Source: Saccoglossus kowalevskii
Taxonomy: Eukaryota; Hemichordata; Enteropneusta; Harrimaniidae
Direction: 5' to 3'
Assembly: GCF_000003605.2 (NCBI RefSeq)
Contig: NW_003115573.1
Coordinates: 1-50,532, forward strand
DNA: 50,532 nt
The notes under the pieces: generated by a model
The model's database searches: none
The model's input: only the letters and a program-made list of their open reading frames with translations
What the model was told of the DNA's origin: nothing
Shown: piece by piece, positions 35,688 through 47,940 of the stretch
How positions within the stretch are numbered: the first letter of the stretch is position 1
Layout of the letters: each line of letters opens with the position of its first letter
Program-made: the position numbers and the translations under genes

Positions 35688-36434
35688 GATTATATTTTTT
35701 TTACTCTTTTCTCCTGATTTTTTTAATTAACTCTTTCAATAGTTATGTTTAAATACTAGTAGTGTATGCATATGTATAATATGTTTATCAAAGTTACTGG
35801 TTTGACGACAAAGAGACTTGTGTACGGCGTATACGTCCAAAAAATATCAGATCACCAAAAAAACGAATAACACTATTACCCAAAAACAAATCGTAATACA
35901 AATGTTAGGAACGTTTAGAGATACTGGAGAGTACTAACCAAAGCGGCCAAAATACGGCGTTTTACCGAGGGTTGGTATCAGAGTATTCCAAAAGGCAGTT
36001 TTGCGTAGACGGTAATACATGTATATTCTCATTGTGGAAATAATGTGTAAATATATTTTGTTTTCTATAAACTTATATCGATAACATTCCAGGTCAGCAC
36101 AGTCCCACTGGTCAGCTGGATACTCTGGTTCCTGGTGCCAGGAAACTGATTTACGTAATTTGTGAATGAGACAAAACACCTGTTACCATTCGTTCTCATT
36201 CAACAATTACGCATTGACTACCATGAGTTCAATCATGGAACTAAAACCCATCCAATTGTAGTTCCATGGTATACTCATTACTATCAGCTGGCAATTTAAA
36301 CTGAAATTGTGATCGGCTACGTATAATATTCCAGAAATAAATAGCATTAGCTTTCTCGCTATTATTAACAGTTTCCCACTTTGAACAATCCAAAATATGC
36401 GAGATGAGTGTGAATAGCCAAATACTGTTTCGTT

Positions 36435-36542
36435 GCCGAAATAGCTCAGTTGGGAGAGCGTTAGACTGAAGATCTAAAGGTCCCTGGTTCAATAACCCGG
36501 CGGGTTCGCACGAGCCTGACAGAACTGTCCCGGGTTTCGGCA
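36435..36542 (+). tRNA. tRNA-Phe(GAA)-like copy 43, T loop interrupted
   Basis: Consensus body, insert AACCCGG/CGAGCC. The upstream inverted repeat 3 has CAATCATGG, which weakens the left arm. Confidence 0.7.
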
Positions 36543-37102
36543 GATTATATTTTTTTTACTCTTTTCTCCTGATTTTTTTAATTAACTCTTTCAATAGTTA
36601 TGTTTAAATACTAGTAGTGTATGCATATGTATAATATGTTTATCAAAGTTACTGGTTTGACGACAAAGAGACTTGTGTACGGCGTATACGTCCAAAAAAT
36701 ATCAGATCACCAAAAAAACGAATAACACTATTACCCAAAAACAAATCGTAATACAAATGTTAGGAACGTTTAGAGATACTGGAGAGTACTAACCAAAGCG
36801 GCGAAAATACGGCGTTTTACCGAGGGTTGGTATCAGAGTATTCCAAAAGGCAGTTTTGCGTAGACGGTAATACATGTATATTCTCATTGTGGAAATAATG
36901 TGTAAATATATTTTGTTTTCTATAAACTTATATCGATAACATTCCAGGTCAGCATAGTCCCACTGGTCAGCTGGATACTCTGGTTCCTGGTGCCAGGAAA
37001 CTGATTTACGTAATTTGTGAATGAGACAAAACACCTGTTACCATTCGTTCTCATTCACCAATTACGCATTGACTACCATGAGTTCAACCATGGAACTAAA
37101 AC

Positions 37103-37130
37103 CCATCCAATTGGATGGAACTACTTCCAT
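37103..37130. repeat. Palindrome expansion in inverted repeat 3
   Basis: Where other units go from CCAATTG directly into TAGTTCCATGG, this one has GATGGAACTAC before TTCCATGG, a net gain of eight bases. ATGGAACTA is the inverse of the right arm and equals the left arm. It creates the perfect 16-bp palindrome CCATCCAATTGGATGG at 37103-37118. This is the expected product of template switching within a hairpin. Confidence 0.8.
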
Positions 37131-37297
37131 GGTATACTCATTACTATCAGCTGGCAATTTAAACTGAAATTGTGATCGGCTACGTATAATATTCCAGAAA
37201 TAAATAGCATTAGCTTTCTCGCTATTATTAACAGTTTCCCACTTTGAACAATCCAAAATATGCGAGATGAGTGTGAATAGCCAAATACTGTTTCGTT

Positions 37298-37405
37298 GCC
37301 GAAATAGATCAGTTGGGAGAGCGTTAGACTGAAGATCTAAAGGTCCCTGGTTCAATAACTCGGCGGGTTCGCGCGAGCCTGACAGAACTGTCCCGGGTTT
37401 CGGCA
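37298..37405 (+). pseudogene. tRNA-Phe-like copy 44, D-stem mismatch
   Basis: C11A (GATC for GCTC) breaks the 11-24 pair and alters box A. Insert begins AACTCGG with GCGCGAGCC. Lies 863 bp after copy 43 because of the palindrome expansion upstream. Confidence 0.58.
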
Positions 37406-38151
37406 GATTATATTTTTTTACTCTTTTCTCCTGATTTTTTTAATTAACTCTTTCAATAGTTATGTTTAAATACTAGTAGTGTATGCATATGTATAATATG
37501 TTTATCAAAGTTACTGGTTTGACGACAAAGAGACTTGTGTACGGCGTATACGTCCAAAAAATATCAGATCACCAAAAAAACGAATAACACTATTACCCAA
37601 AAACAAATCGTAATACAAATGTTAGGAACGTTTAGAGATACTGGAGAGTACTAACCAAAGCGGACAAAATACGGCGTTTTACCGAGGGTTGGTATCAGAG
37701 TATTCCAAAAGGCAGTTTTGCGTAGACGGTAATACATGTATATTCTCATTGTGGAAATAATGTGTAAATATATTTTGTTTTCTATAAACTTATATCGATA
37801 ACATTCCAGGTCAGCACAGTCCCACTGGTCAGCTGGATACTCTGGTTCCTGGTGCCAGGAAACTGATTTACGTAATTTGTGAATGAGACAAAACACCTGT
37901 TACCATTCGTTCTCATTCAACAATTACGCATTGACTACCATGAGTTCAACCATGGAACTAAAACCCATCCAATTGTAGTTCCATGGTATACTCATTACTA
38001 TCAGCTGGCAATTTAAACTGAAATTGTGATCGGCTACGTATAATATTCCAGAAATAAATAGCATTAGCTTTCTCGCTATTATTAACAGTTTCCCACTTTG
38101 AACAATCCAAAATATGCGAGATGAGTGTGAATAGCCAAATGCTGTTTCGTT

Positions 38152-38259
38152 GCCGAAATAGCTCAGTTGGGAGAGCGTTAGACTGAAGATCTAAAGGTCC
38201 CTGGTTCAATAACCCGGCGGGTTCGCACGAGCCTGACAGAACTGTCCCGGGTTTCGGCA
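38152..38259 (+). tRNA. tRNA-Phe(GAA)-like copy 45, T loop interrupted
   Basis: Consensus body, insert AACCCGG/CGAGCC. Leader reads CCAAATGCTG. The following spacer has AGATTACC and TCTATAACTTATATC (one A lost), repeated in the next unit. Confidence 0.7.
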
Positions 38260-39005
38260 GATTATATTTTTTTTACTCTTTTCTCCTGATTTTTTTAATT
38301 AACTCTTTCAATAGTTATGTTTAAATACTAGTAGTGTATGCATATGTATAATATGTTTATCAAAGTTACTGGTTTGACGACAAAGATACTTGTGTACGGC
38401 GTATACGTCCAAAAAATATCAGATTACCAAAAAAACGAATAACACTATTACCCAAAAACAAATCGTGATACAAATGTTAGGAACGTTTAGAGATACTGGA
38501 GAGTACTAACCAAAGCGGCCAAAATACGGCGTTTTACCGAGGGTTGATATCAGAGTATTCCAAAAGGCAGTTTTGCGTAGACGGTAATACATGTATATTC
38601 TCATTGTGGAAATAATGTGTAAATATATTTTGTTTTCTATAACTTATATCGATAACATTCCAGGTCAGCACAGTCCCACTGGTCAGCTGGATACTCTGGT
38701 TCCTGGTGCCAGGAAACTGATTTACGTAATTTGTGAATGAGACAAAACACCTGTTACCATTCGTTCTCATTCAACAATTACGCATTGACTACCATGAGTT
38801 CAACCATGGAACTAAAACCCATCCAATTGTAGTTCCATGGTATACTCATTACTATCAGCTGGCAATTTAAACTGAAATTGTGATCGGCTACGTATAATAT
38901 TCCAGAAATAAATAGCATTAGCTTTCTCGCTATTATTAACAGTTTCCCACTTTGAACAATCCAAAATATGCGAGATGAGTGTGAATAGCCAAATGCTGTT
39001 TCGTT

Positions 39006-39113
39006 GCCGAAATAGCTCAGTTGGGAGAGCGTTAGACTGAAGATCTAAAGGTCCCTGGTTCAATAACCCGGCGGGTTCGCACGAGCCTGACAGAACTGTC
39101 CCGGGTTTCGGCA
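39006..39113 (+). tRNA. tRNA-Phe(GAA)-like copy 46, T loop interrupted
   Basis: Identical to copy 45 in body, insert, leader and following spacer, 854 bp away. The pair appears to be a very recent single-unit duplication. Confidence 0.7.
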
Positions 39114-39859
39114 GATTATATTTTTTTTACTCTTTTCTCCTGATTTTTTTAATTAACTCTTTCAATAGTTATGTTTAAATACTAGTAGTGTATGCATATG
39201 TATAATATGTTTATCAAAGTTACTGGTTTGACGACAAAGATACTTGTGTACGGCGTATACGTCCAAAAAATATCAGATTACCAAAAAAACGAATAACACT
39301 ATTACCCAAAAACAAATCGTGATACAAATGTTAGGAACGTTTAGAGATACTGGAGAGTACTAACCAAAGCGGCCAAAATACGGCGTTTTACCGAGGGTTG
39401 ATATCAGAGTATTCCAAAAGGCAGTTTTGCGTAGACGGTAATACATGTATATTCTCATTGTGGAAATAATGTGTAAATATATTTTGTTTTCTATAACTTA
39501 TATCGATAACATTCCAGGTCAGCACAGTCCCACTGGTCAGCTGGATACTCTGGTTCCTGGTGCCAGGAAACTGATTTACGTAATTTGTGAATGAGACAAA
39601 ACACCTGTTACCATTCGTTCTCATTCAACAATTACGCATTGACTACCATGAGTTCAACCATGGAACTAAAACCCATCCAATTGTAGTTCCATGGTATACT
39701 CATTACTATCAGCTGGCAATTTAAACTGAAATTGTGATCGGCTACGTATAATATTCCAGAAATAAATAGCATTAGCTTTCTCGCTATTATTAACAGTTTC
39801 CCACTTTGAACAATCCAAAATATGCGAGATGAGTGTGAATAGCCAAGTACTGTTTCGTT

Positions 39860-39967
39860 GCCGAAATAGCTCAGTTGGGAGAGCGTTACACTGAAGATAT
39901 AAAGGTCCCTGGTTCAATAACCCGGCGGGTTCGCACGAGCCTGACAGAACTGTCCCGGGTTTCGGCA
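39860..39967 (+). pseudogene. tRNA-Phe-like copy 47, anticodon-stem mismatch
   Basis: G30C and C40A (TTACA and TATAA) replace the 30-40 G-C pair by C-A within the anticodon stem; GAA is unchanged. Copies 49 and 51 share both changes. Confidence 0.58.
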
Positions 39968-40713
39968 GATTCTATTTTTTTACTCTTTTCTCCTGATTTT
40001 TTTAATTAACTCTTTCAATAGTTATGTTTAAATACTAGTAGTGTATGCATATGTATAATATGTTTATCAAAGTTACTGGTTTGACGACAAAGAGACTTGT
40101 GTACGGCGTATACGTCCAAAAAATATCAGATCACCAAAAAAACGAATAACACTATTACCCAAAAACAAATCGTGATACAAATGTTAGGAACGTTTAGAGA
40201 TACTGGAGAGTACTAACCAAAGCGGCCAAAATACGGCGTTTTACCGAGGGTTGGTATCAGAGTATTCCAAAAGGCAGTTTTGCGTAGACGGTAATACATG
40301 TATATTCTCATTGTGGAAATAATGTGTAAATATATTTTGTTTTCTATAAACTTATATCGATAACATTCCAGGTCAGCATAGTCCCACTGGTCAGCTGGAT
40401 ACTCTGGTTCCTGGTGCCAGGAAACTGATTTACGTAATTTGTGAATGAGACAAAACACCTGTTACCATTCGTTCTCATTCACCAATTACGCATTGACTAC
40501 CATGAGTTCAACCATGGAACTAAAACCCATCCAATTGTAGTTCCATGGTATACTCATTACTATCAGCTGGCAATTTAAACTGAAATTGTGATCGGCTACG
40601 TATAATATAACAGAAATAAATAACATTAGCTTTCTCGCTATTATTAACAGTTTCCCATTTTGAACAATCCAAAATATGCGAGATGAGTGTGAATAGCCAA
40701 ATACTGATTCGTT

Positions 40714-40821
40714 GCCGAAATAGCTCAGTTGGGAGAGCGTTAGACTGAAGATCTAAAGGTCCCTGGTTCAATACCTCGGCGGGTTCGCACGAGCCTGACA
40801 GAACTGTCCCGGGTTTCGGCA
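40714..40821 (+). tRNA. tRNA-Phe(GAA)-like copy 48, T loop interrupted
   Basis: Consensus body between two defective relatives. Insert ACCTCGG with CGAGCC. Leader has CTGATTCGTTG. The upstream region has ATATAACAG and CCCATTTTG. Confidence 0.7.
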
Positions 40822-41568
40822 GATTATATTTTTTTTACTCTTTTCTCCTGATTTTTTTAATTAACTCTTTCAATAGTTATGTTTAAATACTAGTAGTGTA
40901 TGCATATGTATAATATGTTTATCAAAGTTACTGGTTTGACGACAAAGAGACTTGTGTACGGCGTATACGTCCAAAAAATATCAGATCACCAAAAAAACGA
41001 ATAACACTATTACCCAAAAACAAATCGTAATACAAATGTTAGGAACGTTTAGAGATACTGGAGAATACTAACCAAAGCGGCCAAAATACGGCGTTTTACC
41101 GAGGGTTGGTATCAGAGTATTCCAAAAGGCAGTTTTGCGTAGACGGTAATACATGTATATTCTCATTGTGGAAATAATGTGTAAATATATTTTGTTTTCT
41201 ATAAACTTATATCGATAACATTCCAGGTCAGCACAGTCCCACTGGTCAGCTGGATACTCTGGTTCCTGGTGCCAGGAAACTGATTTACGTAATTTGTGAA
41301 TGAGACAAAACACCTGTTACCATTCGTTCTCATTCACCAATTACGCATTGACTACCATGAGTTCAACCATGGAACTAAAACCCATCCAATTGTAGTTCCA
41401 TGGTATACTCATTACTATCAGCTGGCAATTTAAACTGAAATTGTGATCGGCTACGTATAATATTCCAGAAATAAATAGCATTAGCTTTCTCGCTATTATT
41501 AACAGTTTCCCACTTTGAACAATCCAAAATATGCGAGATGAGTGTGAATAGCCAAGTACTGTTTCGTT

Positions 41569-41676
41569 GCCGAAATAGCTCAGTTGGGAGAGCGTTACAC
41601 TGAAGATATAAAGGTCCCTGGTTCAATAACCCGGCGGGTTCGCACGAGCCTGACAGAACTGTCCCGGGTTTCGGCA
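41569..41676 (+). pseudogene. tRNA-Phe-like copy 49, anticodon-stem mismatch
   Basis: G30C and C40A as in copy 47, insert AACCCGG. First half of the 1,425-bp dimer; followed by a shortened spacer. Confidence 0.58.
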
Positions 41677-42134
41677 GATTATATTTTTTTTACTCTTTTC
41701 TCCTGATTTTTTTAATTAACTCTTTCAATAGTTATGTTTAAATACTAGTAGTGTATGCATATGTATAATATGTTTATCAAAGTTACTGGTTTGACGACAA
41801 AGATACTTGTGTACGGCGTATACTCTGGTTCCTGGTGCCAGGAAACTGATTTAGGTAATTTGTGAATGAGACAAAACACCTGTTACCATTCGTTCTCATT
41901 CACCAATTACGCATTGACTACCATGAGTTCAACCATGGAACTAAAACCCATCCAATTGTAGTTCCATGGTATACTCATTACTATCAGCTGGCAATTTAAA
42001 CTGAAATTGTGATCGGCTACGTATAATATTCCAGAAATAAATAGCATTAGCTTTCTCGCTATTATTAACAGTTTCCCACTTTGAACAATCCAAAATATGC
42101 GAGATGAGTGTGAATAGCCAAGTACTGTTTCGTT
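41677..42134. repeat. Shortened spacer with 288-bp deletion (first)
   Basis: Only 458 bp instead of about 746. The left part breaks at GGCGTATAC and resumes at TACTCTGGTTCC. Both sides share ATAC (41820-41823), so the junction is a four-base microhomology or lies within it. The rest is normal spacer with inverted repeats 1-4. Confidence 0.88.
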
Positions 42135-42242
42135 GCCGAAATAGCTCAGTTGGGAGAGCGTTAGACTGAAGATCTAAAGGTCCCTGGTTCAATAACCCGG
42201 CGAGTTCGCACGAGCCTGACAGAACTGTCCCGGGTTTCGGCA
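42135..42242 (+). tRNA. tRNA-Phe(GAA)-like copy 50, T loop interrupted
   Basis: Consensus body, insert with CGGCGAGTTCG like copy 39. Only 566 bp after copy 49. Confidence 0.7.
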
Positions 42243-42992
42243 GATTATATTTTTTTTACTCTTTTCTCCTGATTTTTTTAATTAACTCTTTCAATAGTTA
42301 TGTTTAAATACTAGTAGTGTATGCATATGTATAATATGTTTATCAAAGTTACTGGTTTGACGACAAAGATACTTGTGTACGGCGTATACGTCCAAAAAAT
42401 ATCAGATCACCAAAAAAACGAATAACACTATTACCCAAAAACAAATCGTAATACAAATGTTAGGAACGTTTAGAGATACTGGAGAATACTAACCAAAGCG
42501 GCCAAAATACGGCGTTTTACCGAGGGTTGGTATCAGAGTATTCCAAAAGGCAGTTTTGCGTAGACGGTAATACATGTATATTCTCATTGTGGAAATAATG
42601 TGTAAATATATTTTGTTTTCTATAAACTTATATCGATAACATTCCAGGTCAGCACAGTCCCACTGGTCAGCTGGATGATACTCTGGTTCCTGGTGCCAGG
42701 AAACTGATTTACGTAATTTGTGAATGAGACAAAACACCTGTTACCATTCGTTCTCATTCACCAATTACGCATTGACTACCATGAGTTCAACCATGGAACT
42801 AAAACCCATCCAATTGTAGTTCCATGGTATACTCATTACTATCAGCTGGCAATTTAAACTGAAATTGTGATCGGCTACGTATAATATTCCAGAAATAAAT
42901 AGCATTAGCTTTCTCGCTATTATTAACAGTTTCCCACTTTGAACAATCCAAAATATGCGAGATGAGTGTGAATAGCCAAGTACTGTTTCGTT

Positions 42993-43100
42993 GCCGAAAT
43001 AGCTCAGTTGGGAGAGCGTTACACTGAAGATATAAAGGTCCCTGGTTCAATAACCCGGCGGGTTCGCACGAGCCTGACAGAACTGTCCCGGGTTTCGGCA
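42993..43100 (+). pseudogene. tRNA-Phe-like copy 51, anticodon-stem mismatch
   Basis: G30C and C40A, identical to copy 49. The spacer before it has a three-base insertion (CTGGATGATACTC) that adds one codon to the spurious minus-strand frame. Confidence 0.58.
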
Positions 43101-43559
43101 GATTATATTTTTTTTACTCTTTTCTCCTGATTTTTTTAATTAACTCTTTCAATAGTTATGTTTAAATACTAGTAGTGTATGCATATGTATAATATGTTTA
43201 TCAAAGTTACTGGTTTGACGACAAAGATACTTGTGTACGGCGTATACTCTGGTTCCTGGTGCCAGGAAACTGATTTAGGTAATTTGTGAATGAGACAAAA
43301 CACCTGTTACCATTCGTTCTCATTCACCAATTACGCATTGACTACCATGAGTTCAACCATGGAACATAAAACCCATCCAATTGTAGTTCCATGGTATACT
43401 CATTACTATCAGCTGGCAATTTAAACTGAAATTGTGATCGGCTACGTATAATATTCCAGAAATAAATAGCATTAGCTTTCTCGCTATTATTAACAGTTTC
43501 CCACTTTGAACAATCCAAAATATGCGAGATGAGTGTGAATAGCCAAATACTGTTTCGTT
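43101..43559. repeat. Shortened spacer with 288-bp deletion (second)
   Basis: 459 bp, with the same breakpoint as the first shortened spacer (ATAC at 43244-43247). It also has one extra base in inverted repeat 3 (GGAACATAAAACCC). The identical junction shows it is a duplicate, not an independent deletion. Confidence 0.88.
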
Positions 43560-43667
43560 GCCGAAATAGCTCAGTTGGGAGAGCGTTAGACTGAAGATCT
43601 AAACGTCCCTGGTTCAATACCCCGGCGCGTTCGCACGAGCCTGACAGAACTGTCCCGGGTTTCGGCA
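43560..43667 (+). tRNA. tRNA-Phe(GAA)-like copy 52, variable-loop change
   Basis: G45C (ACGTC variable loop). Stems intact. The insert has GGCGCGTTCG, which disrupts one pair of its hairpin. Confidence 0.62.
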
Positions 43668-44414
43668 GATTATATTTTTTTACTCTTTTCTCCTGATTTT
43701 TTTAATTAACTCTTTCAATAGTTATGTTTAAATACTAGTAGTGTATGCATATGTATAATATGTTTATCAAAGTTACTGGTTTGACGACAAAGATACTTGT
43801 GTACGGCGTATACGTCCAAAAAATATCAGATCACCAAAAAAAACGAATAACACTATTACCCAAAAACAAATCGCGATACAAATGTTAGGAACATTTAGAG
43901 ATACTGGAGAGTACTAACCAAAGCGGCCAAAATACGGCGTTTTACCGAGGGTTGGTATCAGAGTATTCCAAAAGGCAGTTTTGCGTAGACGGTAATACAT
44001 GTATATTCTCATTGTGGAAACAATGTGTAAATATATTTTGTTTTCTATAAACTTATATCGATAACATTCCAGGTCAGCACAGTCCCACTGGTCAGCTGGA
44101 TACTCTGGTTCCTGGTGCCAGGAAACTGATTTAGGTAATTTGTGAATGAGACAAAACACCTGTTACCATTCGTTCTCATTCACCAATTACGCATTGACTA
44201 CCATGAGTTCAACCATGGAACTAAAACCCATCCAATTGTAGTTCCATGGTATACTCATTACTATCAGCTGGCAATTTAAACTGAAATTGTGATCGGCTAC
44301 GTATAATATTCCAGAAATAAATAGCATTAGCTTTCTCGCTATTATTAACAGTTTCCCACTTTGAACAATCCAAAATATGCGAGATGAGTGTGAATAGCCA
44401 AATACTGTTTCGTT

Positions 44415-44522
44415 GCCGAAATAGCTCAGTTGGGAGAGCGTTAGACTGAAGATCTAAAGGTCCCTGGTTCAATAACCCGGCGGGTTCGCACGAGCCTGAC
44501 AGAACTGTCCCGGGTTTCGGCA
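44415..44522 (+). tRNA. tRNA-Phe(GAA)-like copy 53, T loop interrupted
   Basis: Consensus body, insert AACCCGG/CGAGCC. The preceding spacer has CAAAAAAAACG, one A longer than usual, and GGAACATTTAG. Confidence 0.7.
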
Positions 44523-45269
44523 GATTATATTTTTTTTACTCTTTTCTCCTGATTTTTTTAATTAACTCTTTCAATAGTTATGTTTAAATACTAGTAGTGT
44601 ATGCATATGTATAATATGTTTATCAAAGTTACTGGTTTGACGACAAAGATACTTGTGTACGGCGTATACGTCCAAAACATATCAGATCACCAAAAAAACG
44701 AATAACACTATTACCCAAAAACAAATCGTGATACAAATGTTAGGAACGTTTAGAAATACTGGAGAGTACTAACCAAAGCGGCCAAAATACGGCGTTTTAC
44801 CGAGGGTTGGTATCAGAGTATTCCAAAAGGCAGTTTTGCGTAGATGGTAATACATGTATATTCTCATTGTGGAAATAATGTGTAAATATATTTTGTTTGC
44901 TATAAACTTATATCGATAACATTCCAGGTCAGCATAGTCCCACTGGTCAGCTGGATACTCTGGTTCCTGGTGCCAGGAAACTGATTTACGTAATTTGTGA
45001 ATGAGACAAAACACCTGTTACCATTCGTTCTCATTCACCAATTACGCATTGACTACCATGAGTTCAACCATGGAACTAAAACCCATCCAATTGTAGTTCC
45101 ATGGTATACTCATTACTATCAGCTGGCAATTTAAACTGAAATTGTGATCGGCTACGTATAATATTCCAGAAATAAATAACATTAGCTTTCTCGCTATTAT
45201 TAACAGTTTCCCACTTTGAACAATCCAAAATATGCGAGATGAGTGTGAATAGCCAAATACTGTTTCGTT

Positions 45270-45377
45270 GCCGAAATAGCTCAGTTGGGAGAGCGTTAGA
45301 CTGAAGATCTAAAGGTCCCTGGTTCAATACCCCGGCGGGTTCGCACGAACCTGACAGAACTGTCCCGGGTTACGGCA
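45270..45377 (+). pseudogene. tRNA-Phe-like copy 54, acceptor mismatch
   Basis: T68A (TTACGGC) makes an A5-A68 mismatch in the middle of the acceptor stem. Otherwise consensus, insert ACCCCGG/CGAACC. The downstream spacer has GTTATCTTTAAATAC, shared with the spacer after copy 59. Confidence 0.58.
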
Positions 45378-46125
45378 GATTATATTTTTTTTACTCTTTT
45401 CTCCTGATTTTTTTAATTAACTCTTTCAATAGTTATCTTTAAATACTAGTAGTGTATGCATATGTATAATATGTTTATCAAAGTTACTGGTTTGACGACA
45501 AAGATACTTGTGTACGGCGTATACGTCCAAAAAATATCAGATCACCAAAAAAACGAATAACACTATTACCCAAAAACAAATCGTGATACAAATGTTAGGA
45601 ACGTTTAGAGATACTGGAGAGTACTAACCAAAGCGGCCAAAATACGGCGTTTTACCGAGGGTTGATATCAGAGTATTCCAAAAGGCAGTTTTGCGTAGAC
45701 GGTAATACATGTATATTCTCATTGTGGAAATAATGTGTAAATATATTTTGTTTTCTATAAACTTATATCGATAACATTCCAGGTCAGCACAGTCCCACTG
45801 GTCAGCTGGATACTCTGGGTCCTGGTGCCAGGAAACTGATTTAGGTAATTTGTGAATGAGACAAAACACCTGTTACCATTCGTTCTCATTCACCAATTAC
45901 GCAATTGACTACCATGAGTTCAACCATGGAACTAAAACCCATCCAATTGTAGTTCCATGGTATACTCATTACTATCAGCTGGCAATTTAAACTGAAATTG
46001 TGATCGGCTACGTATAATATTCCAGAAATAAATAGCATTAGCTTTCTCGCTATTATTAACAGTTTCCCACTTTGAACAATCCAAAATATGCGAGATGAGT
46101 GTGAATAGCCAAATACTGTTTCGTT

Positions 46126-46233
46126 GCCGAAATAGCTCAGTTGGGAGAGCGTTAGACTGAAGATCTAAAGGTCCCTGGTTCAATACCCCGGCGGGTTCGC
46201 ACGAACCTGACAGAACTGTCCCGGGTTTCGGCA
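46126..46233 (+). tRNA. tRNA-Phe(GAA)-like copy 55, T loop interrupted
   Basis: Consensus body, insert ACCCCGG/CGAACC. Upstream GGGTCCTGG and GCAATTGAC match the region before copy 7. The downstream GAATATATATTTTTAC matches copy 5. So it combines markers of two units 40-42 kb away. Confidence 0.7.
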
Positions 46234-46978
46234 GAATATATATTTTTACTCTTTTCTCCTGATTTTTTAATTAACTCTTTCAATAGTTAAGTTTAAATAC
46301 TAGTAGTGTATGCATATGTATAATATGTTTATCAAAGTTACTGGTTTGACGACAAAGATACTTGTGTACGGCGTATACGTCCAAAAAATATCAGATCACC
46401 AAAAAAACGAATAACACTATTACCCAAAAACAAATCGTGATACAAATGTTAAGAACGTTTAGAAATACTGGAGAGTACTAACCAAAGCGGCCAAAATACG
46501 GCGTTTTACTGAGGGTTGATATCAGAGTATTCCAAAAGGCAGTTTTGCGTAGACGGTAATACATGTATATTCTCATTGTGGAAATAATGTGTAAATATAT
46601 TTTGTTTTCTATAAACTTATATCGATAACATTCCAGGTCAGCACAGTCCCACTGGTCAGCTGGATACTCTGGTTCCTGGTGCCAGGAAACTGATTTAAGT
46701 AATTTGTGAATGAGACAAAATACCTGTTACCATTCGTTCTCATTCACCAATTACGCATTGACTACCATGAGTTCAACCATGGAACTAAAACCCATCCAAT
46801 TGTAGTTCCATGGTATACTCATTACTATCAGCTGGCAATTTAAACTGAAATTGTGATCGGCTACGTATAATATTCCAGAAATAAATAACATTAGCTTTCT
46901 CGCTATTATTAACAGTTTCCCACTTTGAACAATCCAAAATATGCGAGATGAGTGTGAATAGCCAAATACTGTTTCGTT

Positions 46979-47086
46979 GCCGAAATAGCTCAGTTGGGAG
47001 AGCGTTAGACTGAAGATCTAAAGGTCCCTGGTTCAATACCCCGGCGGGTTCGCACGAACCTGACAGAACTGTCCCGGGTTTCGGCA
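46979..47086 (+). tRNA. tRNA-Phe(GAA)-like copy 56, T loop interrupted
   Basis: Consensus body, insert ACCCCGG/CGAACC. The following spacer has GATTTGTTTAATT and a private TTTCATTAATTAAG. Confidence 0.7.
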
Positions 47087-47832
47087 GATTATACTTTTTT
47101 ACTCTTTTCTCCTGATTTGTTTAATTAACTGTTTCATTAATTAAGTTTAAATACTAGTAGTGTATGCATATTTATAATATGTTTATCAAAGTTACTGGTT
47201 TGACGACAAAGAGACTTGTGTACGGCGTATACGTCCAAAAAATATCAGATCACCAAAAAAACGAATAACACTATTACCCAAAAACAAATCGTGATACAAA
47301 TGTTAGGAACGCTTAGAGATACTGGAGAGTATTAACCAAAGCGGCCAAAATACGGCGTTTTACCGAGGGTTGGTATCAGAGTATTCCAAAAGGCAGTTTT
47401 GCGTAGATGGTAATACATGTATATTCTCATTGTGGAAATAATGTGTAAATATATTTTGTTTTCTATAAACTTATATCGATAACATTCCAGGTCAGCATAG
47501 TCCCACTGGTCAGCTGGATACTCTGGTTCCTGGTGCCAGGAAACTGATTTACGTAATTTGTGAATGAGACAAAACACCTGTTACCATTCGTTCTCATTCA
47601 CCAATTACGCATTGACTACCATGAGTTCAACCATGGAACTAAAACCCATCCAATTGTAGTTCCATGGTATACTCATTACTATCAGCTGGCAATTTAAACT
47701 GAAATTGTGATCGGCTACGTATAATATTCCAGAAATAAATAACATTAGCTTTCTCGCTATTATTAACAGTTTCCCACTTTGAACAATCCAAAATATGCGA
47801 GATGAGTGTGAATAGCCAATTACTGTTTCGTT

Positions 47833-47940
47833 GCCGAAAAAGCTCAGTTGGGAGAGCGTTAGACTGAAGATCTAAAGGTCCCTGGTTCAATACCCCGGCG
47901 GGTTCGCACGAACCTGACAGAACAGTCCCGGGTTTCGGCA
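47833..47940 (+). tRNA. tRNA-Phe(GAA)-like copy 57, U8 changed
   Basis: T8A as in copies 1, 2 and 13, but with the 35-base insert, so this looks like an independent or converted change. The insert ends GAACAGT instead of GAACTGT. Leader has CCAATTACTG. Confidence 0.58.
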
